A DNA stretch of 37,585 nucleotides from Bacteroidota bacterium. GTDB lineage: Bacteria; Bacteroidota; Bacteroidia; Chitinophagales; Chitinophagaceae. Location of the stretch: contig CAUJDL010000080.1 in assembly GCA_963169635.1 (NCBI GenBank), forward strand, positions 1 through 37,585. Direction: 5' to 3'. The translations under genes were made by a program, and so were the position numbers. Numbering within the stretch: the first letter of the stretch is position 1; each line of letters opens with the position of its first letter. The notes beneath the pieces were generated by a model that was not told the DNA's origin, did no database searches, and saw only the letters and a list, made by a program, of their open reading frames with translations. This document shows, piece by piece, positions 1-9,267 of the stretch.

Positions 1-435
1 AAGAAAAAGATTAAACCACAAAGACACAGAGAACACAGAGTAAGCACAAAGAATAAAATTAAACTTTGTCTCCTTCGTGCCTCTGTGGTGAAGAAAAAAT
101 AATCCACAAAGACACAGAGTTCACAGAGAAAACACAAAGAAGAAAATAAACTTCGTGTTCTTTGTGCCTCTGTGGTAAAGAAAAATAGAAACCACAAAGA
201 CACAGAGTTCACAGAGAAGAAAAATAAACTCAGTGTTCTTCGTGCCTCTGTGGTAAAGAAAAAGATTAAACCACAAAGACACAGAGAAATCACAGAGAAG
301 AAAATAAACTTCGTGTTCTTCGTGCCTCTGTGGTGAAGAAAAAGAATAAACCACAAAGACACAGTGCAATCACAGAGTATAAAATTAAACTTCGTGTCCT
401 TTGTGCCTCTGTGGTGAAGAAAAGAATAAACCACA
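1..435. repeat. Left half of a hairpin-forming repeat array
   Basis: Tandem units of about 80-90 bp run off the left edge. Each unit begins with a forward arm close to ACCACAAAGACACAGAG (starting near 15, 104, 191, 270, 350) and ends with a near-inverted arm close to TTTGTGCCTCTGTGGT (near 73, 161, 239, 319, 400), then an A-rich linker. The arms can pair across each unit, with G-T wobbles. The last forward arm is cut after ACCACA at 430-435, where the GxxExxY gene segment begins. Open frames across the array are by-products of the repeat and are not called as genes. Arrays of this type around GxxExxY genes are, to my knowledge, common in Bacteroidota genomes. Confidence 0.9.
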
Positions 436-445
436 ATTACTTTCC

Positions 446-823
446 ATGATTGAAAATGAAATTTCATCTAAAATTATTGGTGCCGCAATTGAAGTTCACA
501 AGCAATTAGGACCAGGGTTATTAGAAAGTAGTTATGAAGTTTGTTTAGCTTATGAATTATCAAAACTAAATTTAAATGTAAGTACTCAAGTAGCTCTACC
601 TGTAGTTTATAAAGATATTAAACTAGAAGCAGGATATAGAATAGATATTTTAGTTGAAAATAAAGTAATCATCGAAGTAAAAGCTGTAGATAAATTAGCA
701 GATATACATACAGCTCAATTATTAACCTATTTAAGATTAAGAGGGTTAAGACTAGGTATGCTTATCAATTTTAATGAAGTAAAAGTAATAGATGGCATAA
801 AAAGAATTTTAAATGGGTATTAA
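446..823 (+). CDS. GxxExxY protein, PDDEXK nuclease-like fold
   Basis: A 125-residue protein with the family signature G24-x-x-E27-x-x-Y30 in the segment GPGLLESSYE. It also has a PDDEXK-like core: D67 in RIDIL and E77-V-K79 in IIEVKA. The ATG at 446 is chosen because it starts the conserved N-terminus (MIENEISSKIIG); an upstream in-frame non-ATG start at 401 would translate part of the flanking repeat. Length matches the usual 120-140 residues. The biochemical role of the family is not established to my knowledge; the fold suggests nucleic-acid cleavage. The gene lies inside a repeat array, with repeat arms broken at both of its edges, so it probably travels or expands with the array. Family call is firm, activity is inference. 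Confidence 0.85.
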   Translation: MIENEISSKIIGAAIEVHKQLGPGLLESSYEVCLAYELSKLNLNVSTQVALPVVYKDIKLEAGYRIDILVENKVIIEVKAVDKLADIHTAQLLTYLRLRGLRLGMLINFNEVKVIDGIKRILNGY

Positions 824-835
824 GAAAAATATAAA

Positions 836-1117
836 ACCACAAAGACACAGAGTACACAGAGAAATTACAGAGAATAAATAAACTTCGTGTCCTTTGTGCC
901 TCTGTGGTGAAGAAAATAATAAACCACAAAGACACAGAGTTCACAGAGCAATCACAGAGAAGAAAAATAAACTTCGTGTTCTTCGTGCCTCTGTGGTAAA
1001 GAAAAAGAATAAACCACGAAGACACAGAGAACACAGAGTAATCACAGAGAAGAAAAATAAACTTTGTGTCCTTTGTGCCTCTGTGGTAAAGAAAAATATA
1101 ACCACGAAGACACAGAG
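836..1117. repeat. Right half of the hairpin-forming repeat array
   Basis: The array resumes directly after the GxxExxY stop codon. Forward arms begin near 836, 922, 1011 and 1100, and the inverted arms end near 908, 996 and 1086, giving the same 86-89 bp spacing as on the left. Two of the forward arms read ACCACGAAG instead of ACCACAAAG. The final forward arm (1100-1117) has no partner, so the array ends mid-unit before a non-repetitive AT-rich leader (1118-1257) ahead of the polysaccharide export gene. Confidence 0.88.
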
Positions 1118-1257
1118 AGAATCTTTAAAACTTTTTGCTATAAAAAATTAAAATTGTATTATTGAACTTTCATTCTAAGCACAAACTGTCTATCGAATAC
1201 TTCTACACTATTTTTTCTTTTTAATTGCTTAATTTTTTGTTTTCTATAAATTGTATT

Positions 1258-3711
1258 ATGAAACGTAGTATCATTATTATTATTTGTTTATTCATAACAT
1301 TACCTGCACTTGCTCAAAGCTCATTACAAGAGTTTATTAATAGCAAAGACTTATCTAGCTTTAAAGTAGAAATGCTGAAAGATGAAGATATTATTAAGTA
1401 CAGAACTTATTTGCAAAATGCAGGTATTACAGAATCTCAAGCAGAGCAAATGGCTTTACAAAGAGGTTTGCCATCATCAGAAATTTTAAAACTTAAAGCT
1501 CGTATTAATAGTTTAGCTCAAGCTACTACACCAATTACAAAACCTACTACAAAAGGCAAAACTTCATCTGCCAGAGATGCAGATTCTTCTACAATTTATT
1601 CTTCATCTCACAACCAAACAAAAACTTTTATAAAACCAGAAGATGAAATTTTTGGTGCCGATTTATTTAATAACAACGATTTACAATTTGAACCTAATTT
1701 AAGAATTCCAACACCAAAAAATTATATCATTGGTCCAGATGATGAAATTGCAATTGATGTGTATGGTTATCAAGAAACCAATCCAAGATTAACAGTATCG
1801 CCTGAAGGGTTTATTAATATTCCTAATGTTGGTCTTGTAGCAGTAAATGGTTTAACAATAGAGGCTGCTACTAAAAGAATTAAAGATAAAATGCAGCATA
1901 ATGGTTATGCAAGAATTGCAAGTGGACAAACTAAAGTAGAAGTAAGTATAAGTAAAATAAGAACTATAAGAGTTACAGTAATTGGTCAAGCAAAAAAACC
2001 AGGTACTTATAGTGTATCATCTTTATCTACCATATTTAATGTGCTTTATGCTGCTGGTGGCCCAAATGAAAATGGAAGTTTAAGAACCATAGAATTAATA
2101 AGAAATAATAAAGTTTTGACAACATTAGATGCTTATGATTTTTTATTAAAAGGTATTCAACAAAATAATATTAAACTAACCGATCAAGATGTTGTTCGTA
2201 TTCCTGCAGCTAATATAAAAGTTAAACTAAAAGGCGAAGTAAAAAGACAAGGTATTTTTGAAATGCTGCCAACAGAAAATATGAAAGATTTAATTGGCTT
2301 TGCACAAGGCTTTACAGGCAAAGCTTATACTGCATCTGTAGGTGTAGAAAGATATACTAATAAAGAAAAAGAAATTGTAGATATTAAAGATGTAGCTTTT
2401 GAAAAATATCAACCTAATAATGGAGATAAAATAACTGTAGGAAAAGTTTTAGAAAGATATAGTAATAGAATTGTAATTGAAGGTGCTGTATATAGACCAG
2501 GACAATTTGAGCTTACAGAAAATTTAACCTTACAACAATTAATTGCAAAAGCTGATGGTGTAAAAGAAGATGCTTTTAAAGAAAGAGGTTTATTGTATAG
2601 AGTAAATGAAGATTTATCTAAACAAGTAATAGATTTTAATTTAAATGATATAGAAGCAAATAAAACAAATGATATTTTATTAAAGAAAGAAGATTCAATT
2701 GTTATTGCATCTACCAAAGATTTTTATGAGTTATATACTTTAGTGGTTGATGGCGAAGTAAGAAAACCTGGTGTATATGAATATTATAAAGGCATTACTT
2801 TAAAAGGTTTAATTTTTCAAACAGGAGGTTTTACTGATGCTGCAAGTACACAAAGAATAGAAATAGCCAGACGTATAAAAGGCGATGCAAAAAATACTAC
2901 AGCAATTGCAGAAGTAATAGAAATAAATACAGAAAAAGATTTAAGTATTAAAGGCGATGAAATAGCATTACAACCTTGGGATGTAGTAATTGTAAGAAGC
3001 AATCCTGGCTATAAACCACAAATTACTGTAAAGGTAGATGGAGAAGTAATGTATCCTGGTACTTATGTTTTAAGTAGTAAAGAAGATAAAGTAAGCGATA
3101 TTATAAAACGTGCAGGAGGTATATTGCCACAAGCAGATAATACAGGTGCATTTATAACACGTATTAATTTAAGTTCATCAAGAGATGAAGCAGCAGAAAG
3201 ATTACAGAAATTAAAAAATGCCAGCGATACATCTACTTCATTAATTCAAGAACTTACTAAACCTACTGTAAAAATTAGTTTAAGGTTAGATGAAATTTTA
3301 AACAATAAAGGAAATGTTTTAGAAAATATTACATTGTTAGAAGGAGATGTAATTACTGTACCTAAACAAAGAAATGTGGTAAAAGTAAATGGAGAAGTTA
3401 TGTTTCCTACAGAAATTGTTTATAAAGAAGGAGCATCATTACAATATTATATAGATAAAGCAGGTGGACTAACAGAAAATGCAAGAAAGAAAAAAATTGC
3501 AGTATTAAATGCAAATGGTAGTGCAGCAAAAACAAAGAAATTTTTATTTTTTAGATCATATCCAAAAGTAGAAGCAGGTTCAGAAATTTTAGTACCTAAA
3601 ATACCTGAAAGAGCAAATAAAGGTTTAAGTACAGCAGAATGGTTAGCTGTAGCAAGTGGTTTAGCATCATTGGCAGGTGTAGCTGTAGCAATTATTAATG
3701 TAAGTAGATAA
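1258..3711 (+). CDS. SLBB-domain polysaccharide export protein (Wza-like)
   Basis: An 817-residue outer-membrane/periplasmic exporter for capsule or exopolysaccharide. Residues 1-20 are a signal peptide ending ALAQ. A Poly_export domain starts near residue 154 (IIGPDDEIAIDVYG). Six SLBB repeats follow, near 239, 322, 405, 495, 591 and 708, each with a G-x-V-x-x-P-G-like turn (GQAKKPG, GEVKRQG, GAVYRPG, GEVRKPG, GEVMYPG, GEVMFPT). A hydrophobic C-terminal helix lies near 795-815. It is much longer than E. coli Wza (about 380 residues), as is usual in Bacteroidota. The ATG at 1258 is preferred over an upstream in-frame start at 1225 because the signal peptide starts there. It is first in the locus, 12 bp before the Wzz-like gene. 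Confidence 0.92.
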   Translation: MKRSIIIIICLFITLPALAQSSLQEFINSKDLSSFKVEMLKDEDIIKYRTYLQNAGITESQAEQMALQRGLPSSEILKLKARINSLAQATTPITKPTTKGKTSSARDADSSTIYSSSHNQTKTFIKPEDEIFGADLFNNNDLQFEPNLRIPTPKNYIIGPDDEIAIDVYGYQETNPRLTVSPEGFINIPNVGLVAVNGLTIEAATKRIKDKMQHNGYARIASGQTKVEVSISKIRTIRVTVIGQAKKPGTYSVSSLSTIFNVLYAAGGPNENGSLRTIELIRNNKVLTTLDAYDFLLKGIQQNNIKLTDQDVVRIPAANIKVKLKGEVKRQGIFEMLPTENMKDLIGFAQGFTGKAYTASVGVERYTNKEKEIVDIKDVAFEKYQPNNGDKITVGKVLERYSNRIVIEGAVYRPGQFELTENLTLQQLIAKADGVKEDAFKERGLLYRVNEDLSKQVIDFNLNDIEANKTNDILLKKEDSIVIASTKDFYELYTLVVDGEVRKPGVYEYYKGITLKGLIFQTGGFTDAASTQRIEIARRIKGDAKNTTAIAEVIEINTEKDLSIKGDEIALQPWDVVIVRSNPGYKPQITVKVDGEVMYPGTYVLSSKEDKVSDIIKRAGGILPQADNTGAFITRINLSSSRDEAAERLQKLKNASDTSTSLIQELTKPTVKISLRLDEILNNKGNVLENITLLEGDVITVPKQRNVVKVNGEVMFPTEIVYKEGASLQYYIDKAGGLTENARKKKIAVLNANGSAAKTKKFLFFRSYPKVEAGSEILVPKIPERANKGLSTAEWLAVASGLASLAGVAVAIINVSR

Positions 3712-3723
3712 CAGATTAATACA

Positions 3724-4776
3724 ATGGAAAAAAATATTCCAAACAATATTCAGTATAATGATGTAATAAGTAAAGGCATAAGTATGATAAAGTATTTATG
3801 GTCTAAAAGATTACTCATTTTTATCCTCAGCTTTTTAGGTGGTGTAATTGGTATTGTAAATGTTTGGTTGAAAGACCCTGCTTATTTAGCTGAATTAACT
3901 TTTACACCAGAAAATTCATCTGATTCAAAAATTGGTTCTTATGCAGGTATTGCAGCACAATTTGGTATTGATTTAGGCTTAGGCGGTGGTGGCGTTTTTG
4001 AAGGAGATAATATTATTGAACTTTTTAAAAGCAATACTTTATTAGAAGAAACTTTAGAGTCGCCAATAAATATTAAAGGCTATAATTCATTAATGGCTTA
4101 CTATATTCCTTTAACAGAAAATAAAAAAATAATAAAATTAGTTAAAGATCATAAAATAGATTTTACAGACAACAACCAAAAAGGTTTTAGAATAAGAGAT
4201 AGTATTATGAAGGTTGCTATTAAAGATATTAATGGCAGTTTAAACGTAGATAAAATAGATAAAAAACTTACAATAATTAAAGTAAGTTTTATTTATAAAG
4301 ATGAAGTATTTGCTAAAAAATTTGTAGAAGCATTAAGCAATACAGCTATTAAATATTATGCTACTTATAAAAGTGAAAAAGCCAGACAAAATGTAGCCAT
4401 TCTTCAATATCAGGCAGATTCGGTAAAAGCAGAATTATTTGGTAGTGTAACCAATGTTGCAGAGTTGAATGATTTAAATGTAAATCCAACAAAACAAGCT
4501 GCAAGAGTAGGCTCTCAAAAGCGTTCTATTGATGTACAAGTTAATGGTGCTATTTATACAGAAATTTTAAAAAATTTAGAATTAGCTAAAATTACTTTAA
4601 GAAGAGAAACACCTTTTATTCAAATAGTTGATAAACCTATATATCCTCTTAAAAATAAAAAAATGGGCAGATTATTTGGTGGAATTTTAGGAGCATTTAT
4701 TGTTGGTTTTTTAACTGTATTATTTTTAGCCATTAAAAAATCTTTTGTTGTACCTACACAGATAAGTAAGGCTTAG
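3724..4776 (+). CDS. Wzz-like chain-length determinant protein
   Basis: A 350-residue inner-membrane protein with the Wzz layout: a transmembrane helix near residues 25-45 (LLIFILSFLGGVIGIVNVW), a long periplasmic domain, and a second transmembrane helix near 315-340 (GRLFGGILGAFIVGFLTVLF). The proline-rich stretch just before the second helix (VDKPIYPLKNKKMG) is the family hallmark. There is no C-terminal tyrosine-kinase domain, so it is the stand-alone type. It should partner with the upstream SLBB protein and the downstream polymerase to set polymer length. The next gene starts 1 bp after its stop codon, indicating one transcript. Confidence 0.88.
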   Translation: MEKNIPNNIQYNDVISKGISMIKYLWSKRLLIFILSFLGGVIGIVNVWLKDPAYLAELTFTPENSSDSKIGSYAGIAAQFGIDLGLGGGGVFEGDNIIELFKSNTLLEETLESPINIKGYNSLMAYYIPLTENKKIIKLVKDHKIDFTDNNQKGFRIRDSIMKVAIKDINGSLNVDKIDKKLTIIKVSFIYKDEVFAKKFVEALSNTAIKYYATYKSEKARQNVAILQYQADSVKAELFGSVTNVAELNDLNVNPTKQAARVGSQKRSIDVQVNGAIYTEILKNLELAKITLRRETPFIQIVDKPIYPLKNKKMGRLFGGILGAFIVGFLTVLFLAIKKSFVVPTQISKA

Positions 4777-4777
4777 T

Positions 4778-6076
4778 ATGTTACTTGGTTTATTTAAGAA
4801 ATTAAAAAATATTCCTATTGTAAAAGTTTCTTCATTAACTGCAGTAGCTACTGCAGTTAGGGTTTTAACTAATTTAGTTTTATCTAAAGTTTTAGCAGTT
4901 ACTGTTGGGGCTTCTGGTATTGCACTTGTAGGACAAATAATTAATGGTAGTAATATTTTTATGAATATTGCTTCAGGAGGTTTAAGCCAGGGAATTACAA
5001 AATATATTGCAGAAACAGATGATGAAAAAGAAAGAAAAAAATTAATTAATACTGTTTATACTTTTGTACTTTTTGCATCAATAATTGTAGCTGCTGTATT
5101 AATCATTTTTGCTCCATTTTGGAGCAATTATTTTTTTCATACAAATACATATTGGGATGTAATTGTATATATGGGTGCATTTATATTTTTCTTTGCCTAT
5201 AATACAGTTATATTAGCTATCATTAATGGCTTAAAACAGTTTAAATTATTTGTTGTTGTCAATATTGCCAACAATATTGCAGGTTTATTAATTACCATTA
5301 TTTTACTTTATTACTTTGAGTTAAGAGGTGCTTTAATTGCTACAGTATTATATCAATCAGTTGTATTTTTTGTAACAATATTTTTTATTCGTAAACAGCA
5401 AAAATTATTTTCATTTACAAAAATTACTTTGCCATTAGATTTATTAAAAAAATTAATGGGCTTTTCTTTAATGATGTTTATCAGTATTATTTGTATTTCT
5501 TATGCTCAAATATTTATCAGAACATTTATAACAAAACAAATTTCATTAGAAGCTGCAGGTATTTGGGAAGCTTTAAATAGAATTTCTGCAGGTTATTTAC
5601 TTTTTGCTTCTGCAAGTATATCTACTTATTATTTACCTAGATTAAGTGAGTTAAAAAATCAACAAGATGTTTGGCACGAAATAATTTATTCTTCTAAAGC
5701 CATTTTACCATTTGTAGCAATGGCATCTTTAATGGTATATTTATTTAGAAAAATTATTATCCTTATTTTATTTGATAATTCTTTTATGTATATGGAAGAA
5801 TTATTTATGTGGCAAATGATAGGCGATTTTTTAAAAATTGCAGGTTGGATGTTTGCTTATACCATGTGGGCTAAAAGATGGATAAATGTTTTTATAGTTA
5901 CAGAGGTTTCATTAGCTATTGTGTATTGTTTATTATCTGTAATTTGTATAGATAATTTTAAACTAGGTTTATATGGTGCTCCTGTTGCTTATTGTATTAC
6001 TTATATACTGTATTTAATAAGCATTTTTATTTTAGTAAAACAAAAATTAGGTATTACTATTAAGCTTTTTAAATGA
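4778..6076 (+). CDS. Polysaccharide flippase (Wzx-like, MOP superfamily)
   Basis: A 432-residue integral membrane protein with about 12 predicted helices, resembling O-antigen translocases. The N-terminal region (residues about 10-60) has the conserved pattern seen in this group: a helix with TAVATAVRVLTNLVLSKVLA followed by GASGIALVGQ. The expected role is flipping undecaprenyl-linked repeat units across the inner membrane. Its last codons overlap the start of the next gene by 4 bp (ATGA), suggesting translational coupling with the polymerase. Family confidence is good; the substrate cannot be read from sequence. Confidence 0.87.
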   Translation: MLLGLFKKLKNIPIVKVSSLTAVATAVRVLTNLVLSKVLAVTVGASGIALVGQIINGSNIFMNIASGGLSQGITKYIAETDDEKERKKLINTVYTFVLFASIIVAAVLIIFAPFWSNYFFHTNTYWDVIVYMGAFIFFFAYNTVILAIINGLKQFKLFVVVNIANNIAGLLITIILLYYFELRGALIATVLYQSVVFFVTIFFIRKQQKLFSFTKITLPLDLLKKLMGFSLMMFISIICISYAQIFIRTFITKQISLEAAGIWEALNRISAGYLLFASASISTYYLPRLSELKNQQDVWHEIIYSSKAILPFVAMASLMVYLFRKIIILILFDNSFMYMEELFMWQMIGDFLKIAGWMFAYTMWAKRWINVFIVTEVSLAIVYCLLSVICIDNFKLGLYGAPVAYCITYILYLISIFILVKQKLGITIKLFK

Positions 6077-7176
6077 TTTATTTCTGGATTATTTTTTTGC
6101 TTATTGTAGCACTCACTAATTTAGATTGGATAGAGGCTTATAAGGAATATAAATTTTATTTTGCCTTATTCATTGGTATTATTTTAATTGCATTTGCTGG
6201 GTTAAGAGGTAATATAGATTTAGACTGGAGTAATTATTTAGATCATTTTATATCTACCAAATACGAGTTAAGTAAAGGTCATTATGGTTATCAATATTAT
6301 ATTGTAGAGCCATTATATATTTTCATTAATCAAGTAGCAGTTTTATTAAATTTTAAATTTCAATCAGTATTATTTTTTGTTGCTACAATTGCTGTAAGCC
6401 TTAATCTTATTTGCTTTTGGCGTTATTCTAAATATTTTTTCTTTTGTGTTCTGTTCTATTTTGTGCATACTTATTTACTAAAAGAAATGCTGCAAATAAG
6501 GGCAGGTTTAGCTTGTGCTATTTTAATGTTTGCAATTCCTTACATACAAGAAAAAAAGTTTAAACCATTTTTTATATTAGTTGTTTTAGCAGGTTTAATA
6601 CATTCTATATCTTGGGCTTATTTATTAGTGTATGTTTTTTGTTTATTTAATATCCATAAAAAGTGGTATTGGATTATTTTATTTTCATCATTATTCATAG
6701 GTCAGTTTTTTCCTTTAGGAGATTTATTATTTTCTATATCTGATATTAATACAGATATTGTAGCATTACAAAAAGTAGCAGGTTATTATATAGATCAAGA
6801 GTTTAATTATGCATTAGGTGTTTTTAAAAATCCAACATTATTGAAACAACTTTTCTTTTTATTAATTGCATTATATTTTTATGATAGTTTAAATAAAGTG
6901 ATACCATATTTTAAAACCATTTTTAATTTATATTTTTTATCAGTTTGTTGGTTAGCTTTATTCAACGATTTTGCTTTAATAGCAGGTCGTCTTGCTACAG
7001 TTTTTTCAATTGTAGAACCTATTTTAGTTACTGCACTTATTTATGTACTAAAACCTAAACTAAGGTATCAACTGCCTTATGTTGTTTTTGTTTGGATATT
7101 AGCATTAGGTATTTTATTTTATAATTTATATATACAAACATTTATGATGCCTTATAATTTTTTTTGGCAAAGCTAA
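6073..7176 (+). CDS. EpsG-like polysaccharide polymerase (Wzy-type)
   Basis: A 367-residue protein with about 10 hydrophobic helices. The motif LRGNIDLDWSNYLDHF near residues 48-63 resembles the EpsG family segment (R-G-x-x-x-D-Y-x-x-Y), and ILMFAIPYIQEKKFKPFFIL with LIHSISW around 150-180 fits the same family. It likely polymerises repeat units at the periplasmic face. It overlaps the flippase by 4 bp, and a 52-bp spacer follows before the first glycosyltransferase. Low sequence conservation is normal for polymerases, so the call rests on topology, motifs and position. Confidence 0.78.
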   Translation: MIYFWIIFLLIVALTNLDWIEAYKEYKFYFALFIGIILIAFAGLRGNIDLDWSNYLDHFISTKYELSKGHYGYQYYIVEPLYIFINQVAVLLNFKFQSVLFFVATIAVSLNLICFWRYSKYFFFCVLFYFVHTYLLKEMLQIRAGLACAILMFAIPYIQEKKFKPFFILVVLAGLIHSISWAYLLVYVFCLFNIHKKWYWIILFSSLFIGQFFPLGDLLFSISDINTDIVALQKVAGYYIDQEFNYALGVFKNPTLLKQLFFLLIALYFYDSLNKVIPYFKTIFNLYFLSVCWLALFNDFALIAGRLATVFSIVEPILVTALIYVLKPKLRYQLPYVVFVWILALGILFYNLYIQTFMMPYNFFWQS

Positions 7177-7228
7177 TTGGGCAATCATGTATCAATAATT
7201 TTCAGCAAATATTTTTTACTATTCAAGT

Positions 7229-8326
7229 ATGCATATAGTTTATATAATTTCAACTTTAAGAAGATGTGGACCAACCAATTTATTGTATGATGTAATTAAT
7301 CACTTACCTAATAATTATCAGGTAACTATCTTAACATTATCTGAAGAAAGATTAAATTCTAGATGGAAAGATTTTGAAGCAATTGCAACTGTAAAGCAAA
7401 TTAAAAAATTAGCTACCAACAGTAATAATATATTTAGTTTAGGTAAAGCTTTAAAAAATATTTGTACTACACTTAAGCCAGATATTATACATAGCCAAGG
7501 CTTTAGACCAGATATTTTAAGTGCATTGTATTTAAAGAATTTTAAAAGAGTATATAATATTCAAAACTATCCTTACGATGATTATGTAATGCAGTTTGGA
7601 GCAAAAGGATACATCATGGCTTTCTTAAATATTTATTTACTAAGAAAATCTAAGTATGTTACTGTATGTTCTAAATATGTAAAAAGTTGTATAGAGAAAA
7701 GTTTCCATTATCCATTACATGTTGTACAAAATGCAGTAGAAATAGGTTACAAAAAAAATACAACTGATGCTAATGATAGTTTAAGAAAAAAATTAGGCAT
7801 ACAAGCAACAGATAAAGTTTTTGTATTTGCAGGAAATTTAATTAAAAGAAAAAATCCTATTTATTTAATTAAAGCATTTAACGAAATAAATAAAGAACAT
7901 TCGAATATTAAACTACTTATTTTAGGTGATGGATATTTAATGAATGAGTGTAAATTATTAAGTGCAAATAATGCAAATATTATTTTAGTTGGCAATGTAA
8001 ATGATGTATCTAACTATTATCAAATTAGTCATTTTTACATTACAGCTTCTTTATCTGAGGGAATGCCAGTTTCTGTTTTAGAAGCTTTAAATCATCAGTT
8101 ACCTGTATTATTATCTAATATTAGCCAACATGCAGAAGTGGTAGATAGTATAAAATCTGCAGGCTTATTATTTGATGTAAATGATAATAAAGATTTGCAA
8201 AATAAAATTTTATCATTTGTAAATGGTCATTATCAGCAAATGCAAAAAGATGCTTTAGAAGCTATCATGCAGCAGTTTAATGCACAGAGAATGTCTAATG
8301 ATTTTCAAAAGTTATATCAATCGTAA
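7229..8326 (+). CDS. Glycosyltransferase family 4
   Basis: A 365-residue GT-B enzyme. The N-terminal half starts MHIVYIISTLRRCGPTNLLY, with a G-P-T-N loop in place of the common G-G. The C-terminal GT4 domain carries FVFAGNLIKRKNPIYLIKAF near residues 192-211, then LLILGDG and the family motif ASLSEGMPVSVLEAL near 270-285, which contains the E-x7-E pair (E of SEG and E of VLEAL). It adds one sugar to the lipid-linked repeat unit; donor and linkage are not predictable. It is followed by a 39-bp spacer and the GT2 gene. Confidence 0.88.
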   Translation: MHIVYIISTLRRCGPTNLLYDVINHLPNNYQVTILTLSEERLNSRWKDFEAIATVKQIKKLATNSNNIFSLGKALKNICTTLKPDIIHSQGFRPDILSALYLKNFKRVYNIQNYPYDDYVMQFGAKGYIMAFLNIYLLRKSKYVTVCSKYVKSCIEKSFHYPLHVVQNAVEIGYKKNTTDANDSLRKKLGIQATDKVFVFAGNLIKRKNPIYLIKAFNEINKEHSNIKLLILGDGYLMNECKLLSANNANIILVGNVNDVSNYYQISHFYITASLSEGMPVSVLEALNHQLPVLLSNISQHAEVVDSIKSAGLLFDVNDNKDLQNKILSFVNGHYQQMQKDALEAIMQQFNAQRMSNDFQKLYQS

Positions 8327-8365
8327 AAATTGCTTGTTTAATTAATTTTATTGTAAGATAAGTTT

Positions 8366-9187
8366 ATGAGAGTTACTGTTTCCATAGTTTTATACAATCC
8401 AGATGATAGGGTTTTACATACAATACAAAATGTATTAGATGCTACAAAAAATGTATCGTCTATTTTATATTTAATTGATAACTCACCAACAGATGCATTT
8501 AAACATATTGTGGCAGATAAATTTAATTCTGATAAAATAGTTTATTTATTTAATAATAAAAATATTGGTTTTGGTGCAGCACATAATATTGCTTTAAGAA
8601 AAGAATTAGATAAAGCCGATTATCATTTAATTTTAAATCCAGATATTTCTTTTGAAAATGGTGTAATAGATGCACTCATTCAATTTATGGAAGCTAATAA
8701 AAATATTGGCTCTGTAATGCCTAAAATTTTATATCCAGATGGTAAATTACAATATGTTGCAAAACTTTTACCAACGCCGGTCGATTTAATTTTTAAAAGA
8801 TTTATTCCTAATATTTTTATTAAAAACAGGTTAGAAAAGTTTCAATTAAAATTTACAGGTTATCAGCAGCAAATGAATGTACCTTATTTATCAGGTTGTT
8901 TTATGTTTTTAAGAACAAGTGTTTTAAAAGAGGTAGGTTTATTTGATGAAAGATTTTTTATGTATCCAGAAGATATTGATTTAACAAGAAGAATACATAA
9001 AAAATATCCAACCATGTTTATACCAGATGTTACTGTAATACACGAACATGAACAAGGATCGTACAAGAATTATCGCTTGTTAAAAATTCATATTCTCAAT
9101 ATGATTAAATATTTTAATAAATGGGGTTGGGTTTTTGATAATGAAAGAAGAAAAATTAATAAAAAAGTATTAGAACAGTTTAAGTAA
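8366..9187 (+). CDS. Glycosyltransferase family 2 (rhamnosyltransferase-like)
   Basis: A 273-residue GT-A enzyme. It starts VTVSIVLYNP and has the acceptor/metal segment LILNPDISF (a D-x-S/D-type motif) near residues 90-98. The C-terminal segment SGCFMFLRTSVLKEVGLFDE then FFMYPEDIDLTRRI is characteristic of WbbL-like rhamnosyltransferases. The rfbBCA genes downstream make a dTDP-6-deoxyhexose plausible as donor, but that is inference. Its stop codon is only 2 bp before the ATG of a 5' duplicate of the nucleotidyltransferase gene, so before the Fic insertion this gene was probably followed directly by that nucleotidyltransferase. Confidence 0.88.
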   Translation: MRVTVSIVLYNPDDRVLHTIQNVLDATKNVSSILYLIDNSPTDAFKHIVADKFNSDKIVYLFNNKNIGFGAAHNIALRKELDKADYHLILNPDISFENGVIDALIQFMEANKNIGSVMPKILYPDGKLQYVAKLLPTPVDLIFKRFIPNIFIKNRLEKFQLKFTGYQQQMNVPYLSGCFMFLRTSVLKEVGLFDERFFMYPEDIDLTRRIHKKYPTMFIPDVTVIHEHEQGSYKNYRLLKIHILNMIKYFNKWGWVFDNERRKINKKVLEQFK

Positions 9188-9235
9188 AAATGCAAGCAAT
9201 AATTTTAGCAGGCGGTTTAGGTACTCGTTTAAAAA
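9188..9235 (+). repeat. Left copy of a 48-bp direct repeat flanking the Fic cassette
   Basis: These 48 bp are identical to 10518-10565. The repeat covers two bases before the ATG and the first 15 codons of the nucleotidyltransferase gene, including its GGLGTRLK nucleotide-binding motif. Identity stops sharply on both sides. The offset between copies is 1330 bp, leaving 1282 bp of unique DNA that holds only the Fic gene and its control region. Confidence 0.97.
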
Positions 9236-9267
9236 CTTATACAAACTATACTTTCATATATTTATAA
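9190..9267 (+). pseudogene. Duplicated 5' remnant of the nucleotidyltransferase gene
   Basis: A 25-codon open frame that copies the first 15 residues of the downstream nucleotidyltransferase (MQAIILAGGLGTRLK), then runs into cassette DNA, adding TYTNYTFIYL before a TAA. It has no catalytic domain and cannot be functional as an enzyme. It marks where the original gene began, 2 bp after the GT2 stop codon, before the Fic segment separated it from that operon position. Confidence 0.9.

Noticed and set aside
1-1117. CRISPR array
   Set aside because: The spacing units are themselves repeated and self-complementary across the unit; there are no unique spacers of constant length and no cas genes.
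121-1151. Small ORFs on both strands in the repeat array (121-369, 771-1034, 894-1151)
   Set aside because: Their protein sequences are the same repeat translated over and over; they arise from the repeat composition and show no family features.
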